Shown one piece after another: positions 34,936-47,172 of a stretch of DNA of 64,000 nt. The notes below the pieces were generated by a model that made no database searches, had not been told where the DNA came from, and saw nothing but the letters and a program-made list of their open reading frames with translations. How positions within the stretch are numbered: the stretch's first letter is position 1; every line of letters begins with the position of its first letter. The position numbers and the translations under genes were made by a program. The stretch lies in contig NC_061868.1 in the NCBI RefSeq assembly GCF_907164915.1, forward strand, positions 29,197,819 through 29,261,818, in the 5' to 3' direction. Origin of the DNA: Impatiens glandulifera. Lineage: Eukaryota > Streptophyta > Magnoliopsida > Ericales > Balsaminaceae.

Positions 34936-36600
34936 ACAGTTTAACAATATCATAGACTTCCCCATTTGTTGCTCAGCGCCACAAGAGGACTTAGTGCCAT
35001 GTATGAACGACATGGCAGTTGAGCTAAAGGAGTCCAAAATCTGTTGCAGTCTTACGTTGACCTTAGCATCCAGCCATGTTGTTCTCTCCAGAGGGTCGTA
35101 ATTGGCCTACCTTTGGAGAAGGATTGGGTGTAGGGCACCTCCTCTAGCGTTGGTCGCTACTAGATTTCTCCTACTAGAGGCTTCCTAAATGTTTGAGGTG
35201 GCCTTACATCTTAGCCTAGGGTCGATACTTTGAAGGAATTCAGAGAACCTTTGTTGAAACTTTTTCTTGCACTAGTTGTCAAACATTCTTATCTTTTCCG
35301 ACGTTGTCTCCTCAACCTCCTCCATAATCAGATCGACGATTTGCTTCATAATGGAGAGAGGTTCGGGTACAAGGATCATAAGATCTTTACCCTTTCCTGC
35401 AACTTCAACAGGTTGCTCAACAGTAGGGACAAGTTCCCTAAAAGCAATTCCTCTAGCAGCTTGAACCCTTCTTGTAATGGCCGCTGGAGAGACGGTTGAT
35501 ATAGGGACAATAGATTTTGGAGATACTGCTTTTGGTTGTGTTGCAGTAAGGTTAACAAATGTCTGGACAATTGGGGTTACAACAACCTTGTTAGCAGGCA
35601 CAACAACTAGTTATTTAGCAGGGCTTACATCATGCACTTCGACAGGTAATACTGCCAAAACAACTTCAGAGGTTGCCTTAGGAGTTACCTCTATAGTAGG
35701 AGATTCCTCCAATCTTGCCTTCTTGGCTTTAGAGACAGTCTCTGTTGTCTCTTCGATGGAGTCAAGATTTTGGCTGTTAAAGCTCACAACTGACTCTTCA
35801 ATCCTAAGCTTCCTTCTCTTTCTTGGGATTGGACGTCGAGAGATGGAAGAACGCTTGGACAAGGTAGTGGACTGTCCGCTCGACTGTTGAGCGAAATATT
35901 CAAAGCTGGTTTCCTTGATCCCTTTCATCCTGAGATATTAGTTATTGACATTTCTTCTATTCATAACTCTGTTCGGATGAACGTTTTCTCCCTTTCCAAG
36001 GTTGACTTGGAGTTGCTCCAGCAGCCTGCTGATCTGTATTGAGAAACCAGCGTTCTGCTTCTTCGGTAGCATCACCATTGTCACTAGAGTAGAAAACAGA
36101 ACTGATGACCAGTTGATGTCATTTCCTTGGTTATCGTCACCATTATTTCAAATATGTCTTGAGTGTATGCATCGAACGAACCTACCTTCGCCCGAAGAGA
36201 TTTAGAGATAATATCGCTGAGAAGAAATAACTTCGGCTTCAGAAACTTATTCTTCCCATGAGTTTCAACAGGGTTAAAGACATTTGAAAAGGTCGTTTGC
36301 ATTTCTGTGATCGATTCGGACAGAACCAGGTCGAACGTCGTAAGCCCTTCCGTCATAAGTCCAAAATATTGGGCAGACAACTCTTCAGAAATAGACACCT
36401 CCGCGCCTTTTACCGTGCTATGAACAGTCTCTCCAACTATTCTCGCAGAAGGAAAGAACTCACGAACCTCCGGTTTGTGAACGGTGAACGGAACCCCGAG
36501 AAACTTTTAAGGTTTGAAACATTGCCACCATCTTTGACATCCCTAGCGTGTAGACGGATTCGAAATCCACTTGCATCGTGTTTTGGGAAAAAGAAGTCAT
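34936..36600 (-). pseudogene. Accessory ORF 3' of Copia pol (broken)
   Basis: A start at 36600 reads MTSFSQNTMQVDFESV, and the frame then breaks into segments at 36398-36084, 35928-35611, 35601-35272 and 35060-34940. Recognisable blocks are LMTEGLT, SDIISKSLRAKVGSFDAYT, a basic patch with ISRRPIPRKRRKLRIEE, a Pro/Val/Ser-rich low-complexity region, and a coiled-coil-like end with RLQQILDSFSST. I recall many predicted Dorcoceras proteins with the same order (N-terminal FESV, middle AK-GSFD, basic patch, coiled coil). The role is unknown. The position after pol is where some Copia lineages (SIRE/Maximus) carry an envelope-like ORF, but no signal peptide or membrane segment is visible here, so an envelope is not supported; a nucleic-acid-binding role is possible. 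Confidence 0.6.
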
Positions 36601-37216
36601 TTCAAATTTAGAATTTGAGAAGAAGAAGATATCTGAGATTTTAGAGAGATTTAGGGTTTTAAATCGTAGAAAATCGCAAGAAATTTCAAGAGAGAGAAAT
36701 ATGAATTGGTTATGCGTATGCGTGTGAAGTTGCATATGCGTTTTGGTCACATTTATGGAGCATGACAAACATGTGTCTTCATGTTATTTGTTTAAAAAAT
36801 AAATAATTATTTTAAAAATCTAATTCAAAAATGTGACCGTTTATTGTCCAAAGGGGAGTGAAACGACAATGTATTGATAAAATTAAAATAGTTGTTCCAC
36901 TCGGCTTAAGACGATTTGTCTAATGTTCACTAGGACAGCCGATTGACCGCGCTATCCACATCGCATTGCATTTTAGCTTAATGACACTACTGTGTTGAAG
37001 ACATGATGCTGATTCAGATTAAGTAGCCAACAGATGGCTTTGCCTAAAAGCTTAGTGTCATAACTATATTGAAATTATAAGTTACATAAGCGCAGTCACG
37101 TCTGATGTATAGTGTCATCAGCCAACTATTCTTTCAGCACGGTTAGAGATAGTCGTCTCAACACGTCTGGCTTATCAACTTATCAACAAATTCCCCATAA
37201 GTTTATGCATCATTAA

Positions 37217-40200
37217 TTAATTTAGATCTAGAAGACCTAAAATATTTCTAAAGTAAGAAAATTTAGTCTTGGGGAGTGGCTTCGTGAAGATGTCAGCCAC
37301 TTGTTGATCGGTTGATACATATTCCAACCAAACATGCTTCTGAGCTACATGATCTCGGATGAAGTAGTGAAGGATGTCGATATGATTCGTTCTTGAGTGC
37401 AACACTAGATTATAAGTGATCGCGATAGCAATGGTGTTGTCACATAAGATCGGAGACTCGACTGCCTAAATGCCAAAGTCTCTCAACTACTATTGAATCC
37501 ACAACAATTGAGAACAACAGCTGCCTACAACAAGATATTTTGCTTCTTCTGTATACATGACAATAGTCGTCTGCTTCTTGCTAAACCAAGAGATCAAACG
37601 ATCACCAAAAAACTAACACGTTCTGCTGGTGCTCTTCCAATCAATCTTATAACGTGCATAGTCTGCATTAGAGTAACTAATTAAGTTGAAACTGAAATTC
37701 TTCAAATATCACACTCCAACACATTAAGTTCCCTTAAAATATTTCAAAATACTTTTAACAGCTATATAATGAGATTATTTAGGATTAGCCTGAAATCTTT
37801 CACACACACTAACAACAAATAGAATGTCTGGTCGGTTGGCTGTTAGATATAACAGAGAGCCAATTATTCATCGGTGAGCTATGATATTGGCATCCTAGAC
37901 ACCCTCATCTTTATCTAGCTTGATTGATGAGTTCATGGGTGTTGAGGTAGCTGAACAATTTTCTATACCGAATTTTTTCAGTAGTTCCTTGGTATACTTC
38001 GCTTGATTAATAAAAATGTCAGCTTTAAGTTGCCGAACTTGAAGTCCAAGGAAGAACTAGGGCTGTAAATGAGTCAAGCTACTCGTGAGCCACTCGTGAG
38101 CTGCTCGGTCAAAGCTTGGCTTGAGCTTGACTTTGACCGAACTCGAGCCGAGCTCGAGCCGACTCGTTTAAAATTCGAGTCGAGCTCGAGCTCATATAAT
38201 GCTTGCTCGATGACTTGTCGAGCTTTTTCGAGCCTAAGTATATAATATATAATTTTTTTATTTAATATTAAAACTCAAATAATATATTTTTTCCATCTCT
38301 TTCTCTTAAAAGCCCATATGAAGGCCCACAGTCCATAAGTAAAACCTTAATTTCTAACATATCTATTATATACGACTCTTCATCTAACCTAATCTTCTTA
38401 TCCTCTTCTTTCATTCTCATCTAACATAATCTTCTTCATCTAATCGCCTCTTCTTTCATTCTTCCTTCTAATCTTCTTCATCTAATCGCCTCTTCTTTCG
38501 TTCTTCCTTCATTTTCTCTTCCATCTTCACCATTTCTTTCTCTCACTCTTCACCGTTCTTTCACTCTTAATCTTTCTTCATCCATTTTTCACCATTTCTT
38601 TAGCTCTTAATCTCTTATTCTTTAGTCTTCACGTATTTTCACTCTTCATCTATTTATTTTCTCATTCAGAAGAGGGAAGAGGCTACAGATAATTAAATTT
38701 ATTTTCACTTTTATGATAACTATTATTTTTGCTTTTTATTTAACTTTGATTTTTTTTTTTTATCTTAAGTAAATCTAGCAACAAAGAAGGGAAAATATTA
38801 TTTTATTGGTGAACTCTAAGGTAAGTCTTATTCATCTTTTTTTTTTTCATGTATTAAAAGAAATTTATGTTATATATCCTGTTTTTCCATGTATATAGAA
38901 TAACACTAATTTTTTATAAAAAAAATACTGGTTATAAAAAAAGATGGAAATAAAAAATTAATAAATTATATATAATAAAAGTATATTATATATAATATTG
39001 AAAAAGATAAAAAAAGAGTTAATATATTATATATAATAAAAATAATATTAAGATATAATAATTAGTTTAGTATAAAAAAAATAAAAATGGTTAATATTTT
39101 ATTTATAATAAAAGTATATTATACTTTATATTTTATATTGAAAAGAGATTAAAAAAAGGGTTAATATATTATATATAATAAAAATAAATATTATGGATAT
39201 AATAATTATTATACTATAATATATAATTATTTACGAATAAAAATAGTCCATATATATTTATGCTTATATATCCTTTTATCACTTATTTAATTAATTTTTC
39301 ATTTTGTCAGAGAAGACATATCAAGAAATTTTGTTGTCGGTATCTACCTCTTAAACTAAGTTAAATTTTAGTTATTTGTTTTAACATTTATTTTTTATAT
39401 TAATTAATTTTAAGATTAAACATTTCATATTATTGAATGCAGGTAGTTGTATGTGTGCTATGATTGAAGAACATGAGTTAAAAAAATTAATATATTGAAT
39501 GTTCAAACAATTTTTATAATTTTGTACTTTAATTTTTGAATTTTATGTTTTAGAATTTTGATTAATAATGGTGATTTAATGTTTTGGATTATTATATTTT
39601 AGAATTTTCAATAATTATGATTGTTTCATATTTTAATTTTGAAATATCATGTTTTAAATTATTAATATGTATGAAAGTTTAGTATTTTAATTTTATAAAT
39701 AAATTTGGTTCGAGCTCGAATCGAGTTCGAATCGAGTTCGAGCTCAAGTATGAGTTTGAAAATTAAATTTTTGTTCAAGCTTTTGAGTCGAGCCGAGCTT
39801 GTATGTAATATAGTCGAGTCGAACTCGAGCTCAAATTTATAAGCTCGTTCGAGCTCGAGTTCGAGTCGAGCTAATAAATACTTAATCGAGTCGAGCTCGA
39901 GCTTCAGCAAGCTTGAGCTCGACTCGGCTCATTTGCAGCCCTAGGAAGAACGTCAGCTCACCCATCATACTCATCTCAAACTTATCCTACATCAGTTTAG
40001 AAAACTTTTCATATAATTTGGGGTTAGTTAACCCAAATATGATATCATCAACATAAATATGTACACGTAACATTTTTGAATCTTAAACAAATCTGAAAAA
40101 TGTTTTATCTACTGTGCTGATAATAAAATCATGTTCAAATAAGAATTTATTCAAAGTGTCATACCAATCTCTAGGAGTTTGCTTAAGACTATAAAAAACT

Positions 40201-42101
40201 TTATCTAACTTGAAAACATGATTAGGCAGAGAGTGATTTTGAAAACCAAGAGGTTGTTCAACAAAAACATTCTCATTAAGTATACCGTTTACAAAAGCAC
40301 TTTTTACATCCATTTCATATACTTTAAAGTTTTTTGAAAACAGCATAAGCTAAGAAAATTCTAATAGCTTCAAGTCTAGCTATAGGGGCGGAAGACTCCT
40401 CAAAGTCAATTCATTCTTCATGTCGGTATCCTTGAGCTACTAGCCTAACTTTGTTTATCATAACTAAATAATCTTTATTAAGTTTGTTTCTAAAAATCCA
40501 TCTAGTTCCAATAACAGATTGATCATCTGGTCTTGGAATTAGATGTCAAACTTTGTTTTCTTTCAAATTGATTTAGTTCTTCTTGCATTGCATTGATCCA
40601 GTCTGGATCAAGCAATGCTTTATCTACTTTCTTAGGTTCAATTTGAGAAATAAAAGTAGAGTTTTCAAAAGAGATATAACAGGGTTACCTATAATTAATT
40701 CAGGTGGATGGTTTATGTTCTAATTAAAATTCGGTCCCAGAGGATCAGTTGTCTCAGAAACATCCAAACTGTCTACCGTCTGCTGACTTTCAGTCTGACT
40801 GTCTAGTTGAGCATCAATCGGGTCAGCTGGATGATCAGATGAGTTGTTTCTATTGACCTAAACTTCAATATCACTATCATATTGGAGATTAACAACTTCT
40901 AATCTGTTAGAGACTTCAATAATTTCATTAGAATTATTTTCACCAGATTCATCAAATACAACATGAGTAGATTCTTCAACAGTTAAAGTTTGTTTATTAA
41001 AAACTCTACAAGCTTTGATAACTAAAGAATAACCTAACATTATGTCAACATCTTCCTTGACATCAAAAGCAGTCAAATGAGTTTATTAATCATTGATCTA
41101 TTTTGAGTATAGCATGTTATATTAATGGCTTTTGTCCAAAGTTTTTGAGATACACCGGAATCAGCTATCATTGACCTAGCTACTTCTTTTAGTGTTTTGT
41201 TCCTCCTTTCAGCAACACCGTTCTGCTGTGGAGTTCTAACACTAGACAACTCGTGTCTAATCTCAGATTCCTCAATGAAAGAAGACATATTTCTGTTTGT
41301 AAATTAAGTTTCTCTATCACTTTTAATCTTTTTAACACTTAGGGATTTTTCATTTTGTACTCTTCTAAAGATTTTAATTAAATTTTTAACAGTTTGATCT
41401 TTAGATACCAAAAATATTACCCAAATAAATCTAGAATAATCATCAATTATAACTAGGGTATATCTCATTACCCCTAAATTAGTTACTGGAATTGAATCAA
41501 ACAGATACATGTGTAATAATCCAGACACCCATCGGGTTGGATATTCCCTTTATTTTTAAAAGTTGATCTCACATGTTTGCCTTTTGACAAGTAGGACAAA
41601 CCTTATCTTTAGAAAATTTCAGTTTATATATTCTAGTTATAAGATCTTTTGAACTGATGTTGTTAATGGTTTTAAATTTAGATGATTGAGTCTTTTATGC
41701 CATAGCTAGTTTTGATCATTTTTAACAATCATGCATACATGGTCAGACGTTTTATTCTTCAAGTTCATCTTATAAGAATTTCATACTCTACTTCATGTCG
41801 ACAGGGTGTTTCCCTGCTGATCTTTTACAAGACATGCATATTTTTGAAAATTTAATGTGTATCCGTTATAACACATCTAACTTATACTAATCAAGTTATA
41901 GCATAAATTTTCTACAAACAACACGTTATTAATAGTAAGGTTACCATGGATAATCTTACATTTACCTACAATTTTATCTTTATTATTATCACCGAAGGTG
42001 ATCTTTGATCCTGTGCATTTTGTTATTTCAGTCAGTAATTGGTTATTGCATATCATGTGTTTGGAGCACCCACTGTCCAGATACCAAACAGAGTCTTCCA
42101 A
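37217..42101 (-). pseudogene. pol: Copia pol: protease, integrase, RT, RNase H (broken)
   Basis: Protease has WYLDSGCSKHM (42101-41877). Integrase has the core VIIDDYSRFIWV (about 41450) and TPQQNGVAERRNKT (about 41225). RT starts MDVKSAFVNG (40320) and continues through KLDKVFYSLKQ to the YVDDIIFG active site (near 40050). The hAT insertion interrupts it, and it resumes at 38049. RNase H ends with RTNHIDILHYFIRDHV and ADIFTKPLP (37400-37250). Stops occur between most blocks, for example near 41070, 40855, 40080 and 37500. The family's job is reverse transcription and integration of the element's RNA. Confidence 0.9.
38058..39943. mobile_element. hAT-type non-autonomous element nested in the Copia RT region
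   Basis: Ends are TAGGGCTGTAAATGAG and the inverse of TAGGGCTGCAAATGAG. The target duplication GGAAGAAC is perfect (38050-38057 and 39944-39951). The termini are full of overlapping CGAGCTCGAG words that could fold back on themselves. The 1886-bp element has an AT-rich core with TATATATAATAAAA-type repeats (38980-39200) and no transposase. Reading frames in its right end come from the repeats. Confidence 0.95.
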
Positions 42102-42223
42102 GCAATTGTCCTAATTTATCTTTCTCTCTCTCTCTCTATATATATATATATACAACTTTGGTATCCATATTCATTTGGGTCAATGGTTAATCAGTCCCTT
42201 GGGGATCCATATTTGAGTTATCT

Positions 42224-43976
42224 TTATGGATCTCCCATTTTGTGTTGTTGATAGAGCGTACGTTTTAGACTCGGCAGACGTCTTCCTGCCTGTTGATGAT
42301 CCCTTAACTTTAGGTGATGAGTTTTGATGAAAACTTCTTGACTTTCTGTCAAGTTTTTGCTTACCAGACCAACTGGATACCCGCTTCTTGGGCTTAAGCT
42401 AGCTTGACTTTTGGTCAATTGGCTAAAATATTTAAGTTTATATTTTAAAGTCAAGTCATCACATCTTTGGTTAGTTTCACCGTCAGTTAAATTTCTCTTA
42501 ACAAAGCTTATGGGTTTAAGCTCGCTTTTTACTAGGTTTAACGTTTTGTTGGACTTATTTGGGTTGCCATTAACAAATCCTAGACCGAATTTGTATTCCA
42601 CAGGCCTTTGCTGCATAATCAGCTGTTTGACGGTGTCTCCAGATTTCATCAAAGAACTAACCACATATTTTAATCTTTGGTTTTTATCAGAAAGTGTTTG
42701 AATTGTTTCTTTGAACTTTTCATTCTCAAAAGAGATCTCAATTATTTTGTTTTTCAAACTTCTGGTTTAGTATTTTGATTTGAAAAACATCTACTATCAG
42801 ATTTATTTTTCAAATTTATTTCATTAAAAGAGTATGACAGTTTCTTGTACTTAATGACAATGTCATTGAGTGCAGTAGTTATACATCTCTTGTGAACTCG
42901 TTAGAGGTGAAGTCAAATACCTCATTGTCGTCTGCTATGAAGCATTTAACATTTTCGTCCTCACTTTCGCTTGATGAGTTGTCATCAGAGTCACTATCAG
43001 CCCACTTGCTCTTGCTTTCCTCAGTCAGCAGAGATTTTTAATCCTTCTTGTTCTTTCTATCAAACGACTTCTTGTAATCCCTCTTGGACTTTCTGTAATC
43101 AGCCTTGAAGTGACCTGATTTGTCACAATTAAAACATTTTAAGTTAGCATTGTAATCATTATTATAATTGTTTCTGTTTTAATTAGAGTTACAATGATTC
43201 TTCCTCATGAATTTGTCAAACTTTTTGACAAAGAGTGACATTGCATCGTTGCTGATCTATTCAGCTATCTTCACAGCATTCGAAGTATGTGGCTCATTAG
43301 TAGTCACTAGTGCTTTCGTTGAGACGGATGTGGATGGCTCCTCTTCATTCTTTTAGTTTATTTCAAACTCATAGGTTTTCAGATCGACGAACAGATCGTG
43401 CAACTCCATCTTGTTGAGGTCTTTTAATTCACTCATGGCCATCGTCTATATGTCACATTCTCTGGACAAAGCTCTCATCAATTTGATTGCAACCTCTCTG
43501 TTGCTATATGTCTTTCCTAGAGTGGAGAGTTCAATGACAATGCTGCTGAATCTTTCATCGAATTTAATCAATGTCTCTCTATGACGCATCTTGATGCTGT
43601 CAAACTTCTGTGTGACAACCATCAACTTGTTTTCTTTGGTTTGGTCGTTGCCTTCACAGAGTTGAGTCAGCTTGTTCCAAATCTCTTTGGCAGTAGAACA
43701 TGACTTGATCTTACTGAACATGTTTTTGTCAAGAGTTTTGTAGAGAATGTCTTTGGTCACATTGTCGAGGTTGGCCTTCCTCTTGTCTTCAACAGTCCAC
43801 TCATATATGGGCTTCTCCTTCATCTCAAGAGCACCCTCAGTTGTAGTTGTGGTTGTGCTGACCTTCAAAATCTTTATTGGACCGTCAGTGATGACACACC
43901 ACATATCATCATTATGAGCCGCCAAATGAGCTTGCATTCTGATCTTCCAGTCATCATAATCTTCATTTGAGAACAT
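42224..43976 (-). pseudogene. gag: Copia gag with degenerate zinc knuckle
   Basis: The start at 43976 (MFSNEDYDDWKIRMQAHL) opens a 176-residue frame with the Copia gag domain (KEIWNKLTQLCEGNDQTKEN, FDERFSSIVIELSTLGK). Stops follow at about 43445. The zinc knuckle near 43150-43110 reads CFNCDKSGHFKADY, so the last ligand Cys is Tyr. Farther on, 42757-42224 is a Lys/Glu-rich coiled-coil-like linker. Gag normally forms the particle and binds RNA; the lost Cys and the stops make this one dead. Confidence 0.88.
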
Positions 43977-44039
43977 TGTGATTTTGTTTATGAGAGACGT
44001 GATTAAGATATATGTAGATGCATGAGAATAGAAAATCTC

Positions 44040-44051
44040 GCTCTGATACCA
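44040..44051 (-). promoter_or_regulatory. Copia primer-binding site
   Basis: The reverse strand has TGGTATCAGAGC, complementary to the initiator Met tRNA 3' end, about 65 bp before the gag ATG. The LTR end should be near 44055; LTR-like sequence runs right toward the promoter of the ACS10-like gene, and its outer limit is not clear. Confidence 0.85.
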
Positions 44052-44493
44052 CTTATTAGTATTAGTGACAACAATAGAATGAGGTTGAATATTGTTGTAT
44101 TATTTTTTATTTTCAATGCGATTTTAATCCTGCTAAAGACTTAAAATTATTCTTCAATAAATCGTAAGAAACTCTTGAACGGATTCAAGTGCGAAAAATG
44201 CGTGCGGGATTTGAAGCGGTAGATATAAGACGGTAAGAAACCGTAAAAAAAATAACACCAAATTTTATGAAAGTTCTCAGTTTGTATGTTAAAGGGCATT
44301 TTGGGGAAGTAAAATTATGAGGGAGGGAATCGAAAACAGATGATGCCAAGCCAATCTGACAAAGCAATCGCCTCAATACTCACGACAATCCGATGATGCA
44401 ATTCTCTCACTACCTCCTTCCATTACCACTTTCCACTCCCCCTGCACAAGAACCTCTCCCGCCATTCTCCGCCGGCATTCTCCGGCGCCTCCT

Positions 44494-47172
44494 ATGACCC
44501 AGAATCGCTCGTCGCAATCTCGAACCCGGAATCCGAACACCAACGGAGGTGCAGACATGAGGCTTGTAGTGCCCTTACAAGGCGTAGTTCAGGGGCGTGG
44601 CGGCCTCATACTCGGTTCCCTAATACCCTGTGCCTTATTCTACTTCCTTCAGTTCTACCTTAAACGACATCGTTCACCTCCTTCTCCGCCATCCTCCGAC
44701 GCCGCTCCCGAGGCGGGGATTCCAAGAACTACTTCTCGCTCTAATCTGTCGTCCCGCGGATCCATTGGTCGCCCTTACATCTCTTCTAGAGCTGACCCGG
44801 TTGCGAAGCCAACAGATTCACCTTATTATATTGGATTGGAAAGGACTTCTGAAGATGCTTACGATGATGTTGAGAACCCAGATGGAATCATTCAGCTGGG
44901 ATTGTCTGAGAATAGAGTGAGCCTTCATTGTTTTCGTCTTCATTTAGGGTTTTCAGTTTCATTCTCTCGATTCCTTTAGAATATTTATTTCTCTGCTATG
45001 AATTTGGTAGTTGTCGTTAGATTTGATCGAGAATTGGGTTTCGATGAATTGGAATGATTATGTCTCTGGTGAAGTGAGTGACGATGGCTTTATCATTAAT
45101 GGGATAGCGACCTATCATCCATTTGATGGGTTATGGGAGCTCAAAGTGGTACGATTCCAATCTAATACATTCCAGTTCAGTTTTTCAATAACTTTTTAAG
45201 TGAAGTGTGTACTAATAATAGTGTGCCAAATTGAATTCATTGTGTATTTCGCAATTTGCTGTTGGTTTGATTATTATGAAGAACAATTCTTTGCAGGCCA
45301 TAGCAGGTTTTATGTCAAAGGTCATGGGAGTATCATCATCAGTCAATTTTGACCCATCAAGAATAGTATTAACTGCTGGTGCAACTCCTGCTCTTGAGAT
45401 TCTTTGCTTTTGCTTGGCTGACCATGGAAATGCTTTTCTTGTTCCAACACCTTACTACCCTGGGTAATTTTTCTTCTTAAAATAAAAACAGAAACTAGTG
45501 CTTGATACACCTTGTTATATAGAATTGGATTATAATTGTCGATTGAGCATACATATTTGATAGAAAAGAGATCTTGATAGAATTATATTGATAGATGAGG
45601 TGGGAAGAATTGCACTTAAGTGATAGGAGAGCAAACTTTAGGAGGGAATAGAACTTCAACTAATTTCATCATATCGATTAAAAAATTCATTATATATTTA
45701 CATTACTCTTCCGCCAACCGCCCTTCCTCATAACTACTCAACGCCAACCGCTACCTGACCCTTCCTCTCGTATCGATACATGGGTCGTAGTTGTTGATTT
45801 CATTTGAGCCTTGTTTAATGAAGTGTTATTTCGTGCTTGTTGGATCATCTTAGGTTATTTGGATAATCAATAGTTTATTTCAAAAGAACATTGTTCGGTG
45901 TAGGTTTTTGTAAATAGGGTGATTTGTGTAAAAATACTTAGGGTATTTTTGTTGATGATTTAAATTATGGGATTCATGATGGGATGTTTATGTGATATAT
46001 TGGGTTATTTTGTTGATAATTTGAATTATGTGATCAATGTTTAGATATTGGGTTATTGAGAATAATCTCAAATAACCTAGATCCTTGGATTTAATCTCAT
46101 TTCCCATCATATTCAAATTATCAACTATAATACCCATATTTTTATCTTTTATAACATTTTATAATATTTAAATACAAAAGATATGTTGTCATTTAACCTA
46201 AATAATAACTCCTATTAATCTATTTATTTATGAAACAATATTATTTTTTTCAAATAATTCATATATTATTTTCAAATAACTCTGCATCAAACTAGCTCTT
46301 GAACTTACCAACAAATCCATGACTTAAGGTTTGACCGGGATATGAAATGGCGAACTGGGGTGGATTTAATACCTGTTCACTGTCGAAGCTCAGAAAACTT
46401 TGCCTTAAGCATAACAGCCCTTGATCAAGCATTCCATCAAGCAAGGAAAAGAGGCCAAAGAGTTCGAGGAATCCTCATCTCAAACCCATCTAACCCTGTT
46501 GGCACTGTCCTTTCCCGGGAAATGCTTTGCTGTTTGCTTGACTTTGCCCGCGAGAAGAATATTCATATCATATCTGACGAGATTTTCGCAGGCTCAATGC
46601 ACGGAAGTGAAGAAGAGTTCACGAGCATGGCTGAAATCCTCGAATCTGATGAATTCGATAAGGACCGCGTTCACATAATATATGGTTTGTCAAAAGACCT
46701 ATGCCTTCCCGGGTTCAGAACAGGTGTGATCTATTCATGGAATGAGAATGTCACGATTGCTTCAAAACGTCTGGCTAGATTTTGTTCGATTTCAGTTCCG
46801 ACTCAAAAACTTTTGGTTGCAATTCTCTCGGACGTGGATTTCATGCAAACTTATATTGCCACCAACAGAAAAAGGATTCGGTCCATGTATGAATTGTTTG
46901 TGGCTGGTTTGAAAAAATTGGGGATTCCATGTGTAAAGAGTTGCGGGGGTTTGTATTGCTGGGCTGATATGAGTAGTTTCATTCGTTCTCATAATGAGAA
47001 AGGTGAGCTTGAATTATGGGAGAAGCTTTTAAATATTGGGAAAGTTAATGTAACTCCTGGTTCGTCTTGTCACTGTATCGAACCGGGGTGGTTTAGGTGC
47101 TGTTTTACTACTTTATCCGAGAAGGATAATCACATAGTCTTGGAGCGAATAAGGAAAGTAATTGAACTTTGA
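44494..47172 (+). CDS. ACS10-like aminotransferase (ACC synthase family)
   Basis: Four exons with GT/AG introns: 44494-44916, 45011-45148, 45297-45463, 46329-47172 (1572 bp, 523 residues). The frame is continuous across all junctions. It is closest to Arabidopsis ACS10/ACS12, PLP enzymes of the ACC synthase family that act as amino acid aminotransferases and not as ACC synthases. An N-terminal hydrophobic anchor ([16 protein letters not shown], about residues 45-60) and a Ser/Pro-rich linker set this group apart. PLP-enzyme motifs follow: [34 protein letters not shown], and SKD-LPGFR with the PLP lysine at about residue 365. The C-terminus ([16 protein letters not shown]) has the substrate carboxylate Arg. 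Exon 1 starts 440 bp from a Copia primer site. Intron 3 (865 bp) holds a MITE-like insert. Confidence 0.9.
45805..46304. mobile_element. MITE-like insert in intron 3 of the ACS10-like gene
   Basis: The left end (GAGCCTTGTTTAATGAAGTG) is mirrored by the right end (reverse: GAGCTAGTTTGATGCAGAGT), and both run on into GTTATTTG-like sequence. The interior has further inverted similarity, such as TTGGGTTATT near 46000 and AATAACC near 46070. No clean target duplication was found, so the family is open. Confidence 0.5.

Larger units (their letters stand above)
34936..44055 (-). mobile_element. Copia LTR retrotransposon with accessory 3' ORF, decayed
   Basis: Order on the reverse strand: LTR remnant and primer site (44055-44040), gag, zinc knuckle, long linker, protease, integrase, RT, RNase H, then about 600 bp on, an extra ORF. 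A 1.9-kb hAT element splits the RT region (38058-39943). Many stops and frameshifts are present. The 5' LTR is reduced to part of its 3' end, and no 3' LTR was found; the CACTA remnant begins where it should be. Gag and the extra ORF closely resemble predicted Gesneriaceae proteins as I remember them. Confidence 0.85.

Noticed and set aside
44373..44558. Short reverse-strand frame over the start of the ACS10-like gene
   Set aside because: Antisense shadow of exon 1 and its leader; no support of its own.
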